Shown in pieces: positions 6,572 to 10,276 of a stretch of DNA of 10,276 bases. The DNA comes from an uncultured Clostridia bacterium (lineage in GTDB: Bacteria; Bacillota; Clostridia; Christensenellales; Aristaeellaceae). The notes under the pieces are model-generated. The model had not been told where the DNA came from and did no database searches. It saw only the letters and a list, made by a program, of their open reading frames with translations. A program made the translations under genes and the position numbers. The DNA is taken from positions 1-10,276 of the forward strand of contig CALNAU010000114.1 in the NCBI GenBank assembly GCA_937874275.1, read 5' to 3'. How positions within the stretch are numbered: the stretch's first letter is position 1; every line of letters begins with the position of its first letter.

Positions 6572-7807
6572 GATAAAGCCCTCCACAAAACGGCGGATGA
6601 ACCACAGCGTCTGCGGCTGGTAGATGATATCCACCAGGAAGGCGCCGACAATGGGCACAATCATGAACGCGCGGCGGGACATGCCGTATTGCTCGGTCAC
6701 GGCGGTCATGTTGACAATGGCCGATGGCGTCGCCCCCAGGCCATGCCCCATCATACCGGAGACCATGACGGCGGCGTCGTAGTTCTTGCCCAACAGGCGG
6801 AAGATGACGAAGTAGGACAGCAGGGACAGCAGGACTGCCTGACTGGCCAGAATCACCAGCATGGGCAGGGCCATGTCAGCCAGCTCCCACAATTTGAGGG
6901 TCATCAGCGCCAGGGACAGATACAGATTGAGCATCACATCGCCCACCTTGTCGTTGAGCGGGAAGTCAAACTTGTACAGGTGCAGTTTGTCGTTCACATT
7001 GCGCAGAATCACGGCGACAAACATGGCGCCCACATAGGTGGGGAAGCCCATGCCAATCAGCTGGCCAATCCAGCCGGACACAAGGCTGCCCACCGCCATA
7101 CAGAAGATGATGGCCGTGATGTTTTTGATGATATCCAGCATGGAGAGCTCGCCATGCGTGGCGACGTTTACCTGGTCAGCGTCGCCCAGGAAGCTGTTGT
7201 CCTCATCGGGCTTGAGGTTGTACTTGACCACCAGGCGGCGGCCCAGAGGCCCGCCAATCAAAACCGCGCTGATGAGGCCGAATGTCGCGGCGGCAGCGCC
7301 GGCCAGCTTGGCCGCAGGATAGCCCATCCCCTCGAAGGTGGTGCCATAGGCCAGGGCCGCACCATGACCGCCAATCATGGAGATGGCGCTGGAAAGCAGC
7401 GCGTAGGGCGCTTCCAGGCTCAGTAGCTTGCCCAGGCCAATGCCCACGCCATTTTGGATGATGGACACCACGCCCGCAATCAGCCAGTAGACAACCAACA
7501 GTAGGCCGCCCTTTTTGAGCAGTTTGAAGCTGGCGCCCAAGCCGACTGTGGTGAAGAAGGCCAGCATGAAGGGATTTTGATAGTACGCGTCAAACTGGAA
7601 AGCGAAAGCGCCTGTGGCATGCCCAATCCATGTGACAAACATGAACAGGAAGCCGCCCACCACGGGCGCCGGGATGCAGTACTTGCTGAGAAACTTCACC
7701 TTGCCGCGGATAAAATATCCCAGCAACAGCAACAATGCCGCCATCGCCAAGGTCATGATGGCATCCGTCTTGATGGTAAATACGGAGTCGATGGTTTCAA
7801 ATGACAT
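6566..7807 (-). CDS. gltS: Sodium/glutamate symporter (GltS, ESS family)
   Basis: Inner-membrane secondary transporter for glutamate, 413 residues, close to the usual family length. The protein is almost wholly hydrophobic segments. The two inverted halves each show the family's glycine-rich re-entrant motif: GGHGA (146-150) and GHGLGATPSA (354-363). Other family segments are FFTTVGLGASFKLLKKGG (84-101), CMAVGSLVSGW (236-246), and the end FMIVPIVGAFLVD (381-393). A loop rich in Asp and Glu (about 200-220) separates the halves. The ATG at 7807 has AGGAGG eight bases upstream. It is the first gene of the operon with ftcD and fchA, so it may take up glutamate or export the glutamate made from histidine; direction cannot be read from sequence. 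The leader is about 100 bases, from a promoter at 7913-7942. Confidence 0.95.
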   Translation of the reverse strand: MSFETIDSVFTIKTDAIMTLAMAALLLLLGYFIRGKVKFLSKYCIPAPVVGGFLFMFVTWIGHATGAFAFQFDAYYQNPFMLAFFTTVGLGASFKLLKKGGLLLVVYWLIAGVVSIIQNGVGIGLGKLLSLEAPYALLSSAISMIGGHGAALAYGTTFEGMGYPAAKLAGAAAATFGLISAVLIGGPLGRRLVVKYNLKPDEDNSFLGDADQVNVATHGELSMLDIIKNITAIIFCMAVGSLVSGWIGQLIGMGFPTYVGAMFVAVILRNVNDKLHLYKFDFPLNDKVGDVMLNLYLSLALMTLKLWELADMALPMLVILASQAVLLSLLSYFVIFRLLGKNYDAAVMVSGMMGHGLGATPSAIVNMTAVTEQYGMSRRAFMIVPIVGAFLVDIIYQPQTLWFIRRFVEGFIG

Positions 7808-7912
7808 ACCCGATTCCTCCTATTATTGAGGTGTTTTGGACCCAAAGGTATATCCGGAAATCCGCAGCAATCCTCCTCCCGTTATTCTTTTCGCTTATCT
7901 TTGACTAAACTC

Positions 7913-7942
7913 ATCATAACATCCGGGCACAAATGAAGTCAA
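7913..7942 (-). promoter_or_regulatory. Sigma-A promoter of the gltS-ftcD-fchA-hutD-amylase operon
   Basis: On the minus strand TTGACT (plus-strand 7937-7942) and TATGAT (7913-7918) are separated by 18 bases. Transcription would start near 7906 and give a 5' leader of about 100 bases before gltS. It is divergent from the SRP RNA promoter. Confidence 0.72.
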
Positions 7943-7960
7943 TCTGTGGATGGCCGATTT

Positions 7961-7976
7961 CGCTTGTATACAAGCG
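7961..7976. promoter_or_regulatory. 16-bp palindrome, GntR-family operator candidate
   Basis: CGCTTGTATACAAGCG is a perfect palindrome. Its core CTTGTATACAAG has the GT...AC half-site pattern of GntR regulators and resembles the HutC site (CTTGTATGTACAAG) of Pseudomonas, but is two bases shorter. It lies 18 bases behind the -35 of the gltS promoter and 6 bases before the -35 of the SRP RNA promoter. No regulator gene is in the window. Confidence 0.6.
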
Positions 7977-7982
7977 CTGCCC

Positions 7983-8011
7983 TTGCATAATCCGCCCCGA
8001 TGCGCTATGAT
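7983..8011 (+). promoter_or_regulatory. Sigma-A promoter of the SRP RNA gene
   Basis: TTGCAT (7983-7988), a 17-base spacer and TATGAT (8006-8011) form a strong promoter. The expected start near 8018 coincides with the first paired base of the SRP RNA. Confidence 0.85.
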
Positions 8012-8017
8012 GAAGAA

Positions 8018-8136
8018 GCCGTATGTGGTGTTGGGTCCTGTGCGATTTCATGGTGTGAACCCTGTCAGGTCCGGAAGGAAGCAGCAGTAAGCGCTCAATG
8101 AGATGTGCTGCGGGAGTGCCTGGCACGGCATACGGT
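8018..8136 (+). ncRNA. ffs: Signal recognition particle RNA, small bacterial type (4.5S)
   Basis: The near-invariant SRP apical domain GTCAGGTCCGGAAGGAAGCA begins at 8064, with the CTG/CAG stem closing it. The ends pair perfectly as CCGTATG (8019-8025) with CATACGG (8129-8135), followed by GTGTT/GGCAC and an inner TTTCAT/ATGAGA stem, so the gene forms one long hairpin of about 117 bases. No Alu domain, as found in the longer Bacillus RNA, is visible. The RNA binds Ffh to target membrane proteins during translation. The 3' end is set from the pairing; no clear terminator follows, so the mature end may be formed by processing. Confidence 0.93.
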
Positions 8137-8246
8137 ATTTGCATGGACTCACACCACGATTCAGAATAATTGCGTGCACGCTTGTGTGCCTGTCCTGCCG
8201 TCCTTTCGGCCAAACAGGAACACCTGTGTGGCGACGCGAAAAGGTT

Positions 8247-8252
8247 TATAAT
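8247..8252 (+). promoter_or_regulatory. Likely -10 element of glyA
   Basis: A perfect TATAAT lies 27 bases before the glyA ATG, giving a start near 8258 and a 20-base leader that contains the ribosome binding site. The -35 at 17 bases (CTGTGT, 8224-8229) is poor and lies in a 9-bp imperfect stem-loop (8209-8232). The rest of 8137-8246 shows no gene; read-through from the SRP RNA promoter is also possible. Confidence 0.5.
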
Positions 8253-8278
8253 AACATACATTTCAGGAGGGCAGCAGG

Positions 8279-9514
8279 ATGTGGAAGGTACCGGATGTGC
8301 TTGGGGTGGACCCGCAGATTCAGAAGGCGATTGAGCAGGAATGCCAGCGGCAGGAGGAACACATCGAGCTGATTGCCTCCGAAAACTTTGTGTCCGAAGC
8401 CGTGTTGGCCGCTATGGGCAGCCCGCTGACCAACAAGTATGCCGAGGGATACCCCCATCGGCGCTACTACGGCGGCTGCGAGTATGTGGATGTGGCGGAG
8501 GACCTGGCCATCGAGCGGGCCAAGCAGCTGTTTGGCGCCGATCACGCCAACGTACAGGCGCACTCCGGCTCACAGGCCAACATGGCCGCATACTATGCCC
8601 TGCTCAAGCCCGGCGACCGGGTGCTGGGCATGAGCCTCAACCACGGCGGCCACCTCACCCACGGCAGCCCGTTCAACATCTCGGGCAAGTATTTCGAATT
8701 TGCCAGCTACGGCCTCAACCCCGAGACTGAGACCATCGACTATGACGAGGTGGAGCGACTGGCCCGCGAGTACCGCCCGCGCATGATCGTGGCCGGCGCG
8801 TCGGCCTATCCCCGCATCATCGACTTTGAGCGCTTCCGCAAGATCGCCGACATGGTGGATGCGTACCTGATGGTGGATATGGCGCACATCGCGGGCCTGG
8901 CGGCCACCGGCTGCCACCCCAACCCCGTGCCCTACGCCGATGTGGTCACCAGCACCACCCACAAGACCCTGCGCGGCCCACGCGGCGGCCTCATCCTCTG
9001 CAAGGAAGAGCATGCCAAGGCCATCGACAAGGCCATCTTCCCCGGCATCCAGGGCGGCCCGCTGATGCACGTCATCGCGGCCAAGGCCGTCAGTTTCCAT
9101 GAGGCGCTGCAGCCCGACTTTGTGCAGTATCAGCGCCAGATTATCCGCAACGCCAAGGCGCTGGAAGAGGCGCTGCACCAGCACGATGTGCGCATGGTAT
9201 CCGGCGGCACCGACAACCACCTGCTGCTGCTGGACTTCGCCGACCTGGAGATGACCGGCGCGCAGATGGAGGATTTGCTGGGCCAGGCCAACATCACCGT
9301 CAACAAGAACATGGTGCCCCGCGACAAGCGCAAGTCCACCGTCACCAGCGGTGTGCGCATCGGGGCGTCTGCGGTCACCACCCGCGGCATGAAGGAAGCG
9401 GACATGCAGGTGATTGCCGGGTGCATCGCCGACATCCTGCACCAGGGCGAAGCGGCTGTGGCTGACGCCCGCGCACAGGTAAAGAAGCTGACCGACGCGC
9501 ACCCGCTGTATTGA
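8279..9514 (+). CDS. glyA: Serine hydroxymethyltransferase (GlyA)
   Basis: PLP enzyme that converts serine and tetrahydrofolate to glycine and 5,10-methylene-THF, the main source of one-carbon units. The protein has 411 residues, the normal bacterial length. Seen: HIELIASENFVSEAVLAAMGSPLTNKYAEGYP (28-59), RYYGGCEYVD, VQAHSGSQAN (92-101), the MVDMAHIAGL cofactor segment (198-207), and the PLP lysine Lys229 in TSTTHKTLRGPRGG, the same number as in E. coli. The ATG at 8279 follows AGGAGG with an 8-base spacer. The gene is followed by an intrinsic terminator. It is separated from the histidine operon by the SRP RNA, but both supply the folate one-carbon pool. Confidence 0.98.
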   Translation: MWKVPDVLGVDPQIQKAIEQECQRQEEHIELIASENFVSEAVLAAMGSPLTNKYAEGYPHRRYYGGCEYVDVAEDLAIERAKQLFGADHANVQAHSGSQANMAAYYALLKPGDRVLGMSLNHGGHLTHGSPFNISGKYFEFASYGLNPETETIDYDEVERLAREYRPRMIVAGASAYPRIIDFERFRKIADMVDAYLMVDMAHIAGLAATGCHPNPVPYADVVTSTTHKTLRGPRGGLILCKEEHAKAIDKAIFPGIQGGPLMHVIAAKAVSFHEALQPDFVQYQRQIIRNAKALEEALHQHDVRMVSGGTDNHLLLLDFADLEMTGAQMEDLLGQANITVNKNMVPRDKRKSTVTSGVRIGASAVTTRGMKEADMQVIAGCIADILHQGEAAVADARAQVKKLTDAHPLY

Positions 9515-9526
9515 TCGGACGCGTGC

Positions 9527-9559
9527 AAAGGACTCCCGGCTGCGGTCGGGAGCCTTTTT
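9527..9559 (+). terminator. Intrinsic terminator after glyA
   Basis: Stem AAAGG-CTCCCG (with one bulged A at 9532) pairs with CGGGAG-CCTTT around an 8-base loop, and a TTTTT run follows at 9555-9559. It begins 12 bases after the glyA stop and ends only 4 bases before the ribosome binding site of the next gene. Confidence 0.88.
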
Positions 9560-9577
9560 CATCAAGGAGGACATTGT

Positions 9578-10276
9578 ATGGCTGTGGATATCTGCTATGA
9601 CACAAACCACCGGCTGACCGTCACGGGGCTGGCATGCGACTGCGGGCTGACGCATCAAAAGCCCGACCAGGATATCTATGTGGGCGCGGGCATATTGTCC
9701 GAACTGCCCGCGTACATCAAACAGCGCGGCATGGGCACGCGCTGTGTGCTGGTGGCCGATGAAAATACCTATCGGGCCGCTGGGCGCGAGGCGGAAGCGC
9801 TTCTGCTGGCGGCAGGCTATGCCGTCACCCTGTGCCTGATTCGCCGCGACGGGGCCATGGAGCCCGATGAGCGGGCCTGCGGCGAGCTGCTGCTGAGCAT
9901 CCGCGAGGATACGGCGTTTCTGGTCGCGGTGGGTTCCGGCTCCATCACCGATACCGCCCGTGTATGCGCGGCGCGCTGCCGCCTGCCCTTTGTGAGCGTG
10001 GGCACCGCCCCTTCCATGGACGGCTATACCTCCGTGGTGGCCCCGCTGATTCTGCGCGGGGTCAAAATCCATCGGCAGGGGCCCTGCCCGGACATCATCC
10101 TGTGCGATCTGGACATCCTGCGGCAAGCCCCCTTGGACATGGTGATATCCGGCGTTGGGGACGTGCTGGGCAAATACATCGCTGTGGCGGACTGGCGCAT
10201 CGGCGCGGAAATCAACGACGAAATCTACTGTCCAGTCTGCGGGGATATCGTGCTGGACGCGGTGGCCAAGCTGATG
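9578..10276 (+). CDS. egsA: sn-Glycerol-1-phosphate dehydrogenase (EgsA/AraM family), 3' end missing
   Basis: NAD(P)-dependent, metal-using enzyme of the iron-containing alcohol dehydrogenase superfamily that reduces dihydroxyacetone phosphate to sn-glycerol-1-phosphate. 233 codons are visible, open to the window edge; relatives have roughly 390-430 residues. Seen: the nucleotide-binding VGSGSITDTARVCA (118-131), FVSVGTAPSMDGYTS (138-152) with the metal-ligand Asp148, and GVGDVLGKYIAVADW (192-206), which together set this family apart from glycerol dehydrogenase and 3-dehydroquinate synthase. An N-terminal CDCGLTH segment (20-26) is Cys-rich. The ATG at 9578 has AAGGAGG seven bases upstream. 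No promoter fits between the glyA terminator and this site, so transcription comes from read-through or from within glyA. In Bacillus, AraM makes the glycerol-1-phosphate for heptaprenylglyceryl phosphate; the use here is unknown. Confidence 0.9.
   Translation, partial: MAVDICYDTNHRLTVTGLACDCGLTHQKPDQDIYVGAGILSELPAYIKQRGMGTRCVLVADENTYRAAGREAEALLLAAGYAVTLCLIRRDGAMEPDERACGELLLSIREDTAFLVAVGSGSITDTARVCAARCRLPFVSVGTAPSMDGYTSVVAPLILRGVKIHRQGPCPDIILCDLDILRQAPLDMVISGVGDVLGKYIAVADWRIGAEINDEIYCPVCGDIVLDAVAKLM

Noticed and set aside
8209..8232. Stem-loop GCCA/TGGC with ACAGG/CCTGT as an SRP RNA terminator
   Set aside because: It has only nine pairs with a mismatch and no following T run, and it is over 70 bases beyond the mature RNA end. 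At best it touches the glyA -35 region.
8570..10126. Open frame of 518 codons on the minus strand
   Set aside because: It is the shadow of glyA and egsA, including across their terminator. The His/Gly/Val-rich translation has no recognisable domain.

Overview
The window looks like a chromosomal housekeeping and metabolic stretch from a GC-rich anaerobic member of the Bacillota (Clostridia-like). The evidence is strong AGGAGG ribosome binding sites before most genes, sigma-A type promoters, tRNA genes with encoded CCA ends, and protein families typical of Clostridia (separate FtcD and FchA proteins, a GH13_5 amylase, an EgsA/AraM-type dehydrogenase). No phage, transposon, plasmid or CRISPR element is visible. 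Both ends cut through a gene.

Left block, plus strand (1-2131): the 3' part of metY (O-acetylhomoserine sulfhydrylase), then metA. MetA carries Glu111, the residue linked to acetyl-CoA use, so the pair should make homocysteine through O-acetylhomoserine. A perfect 40-bp palindrome (2182-2221) separates metA from a convergent minus-strand tRNA cluster transcribed Arg(TCT)-His(GTG)-Gln(TTG) from a clear promoter near 2562-2590.

Centre, minus strand (2684-7807): an apparent operon transcribed right to left, gltS - ftcD - fchA - hutD - alpha-amylase. FtcD and FchA move the formimino group of formiminoglutamate, from histidine breakdown, onto tetrahydrofolate and convert it to methenyl-THF. GltS moves glutamate, the other product, and HutD is a histidine-utilisation accessory protein. 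HutH, HutU and HutI are not in the window. The amylase at the end of the operon lacks a signal peptide and has an acidic N-terminal extension. Its link to histidine use is unclear.

Right block, plus strand (7961-10276): a divergent control region holds a promoter for gltS, a 16-bp GntR-like palindrome (7961-7976) and a strong promoter for a small-type SRP RNA. Then come glyA (serine hydroxymethyltransferase), an intrinsic terminator, and the first 233 codons of a glycerol-1-phosphate dehydrogenase gene. GlyA, FtcD and FchA all feed the one-carbon folate pool, and methionine synthesis draws on it, so much of the window concerns one-carbon, methionine and amino-acid metabolism.

No clearly new biological system was found. 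The best leads are the GntR-like operator between the gltS and SRP RNA promoters, the amylase joined to a histidine-degradation operon, and stem-loops placed just before downstream ribosome binding sites. No gene-free stretch exceeds 300 bases; the longest is 7808-8017, the control region.
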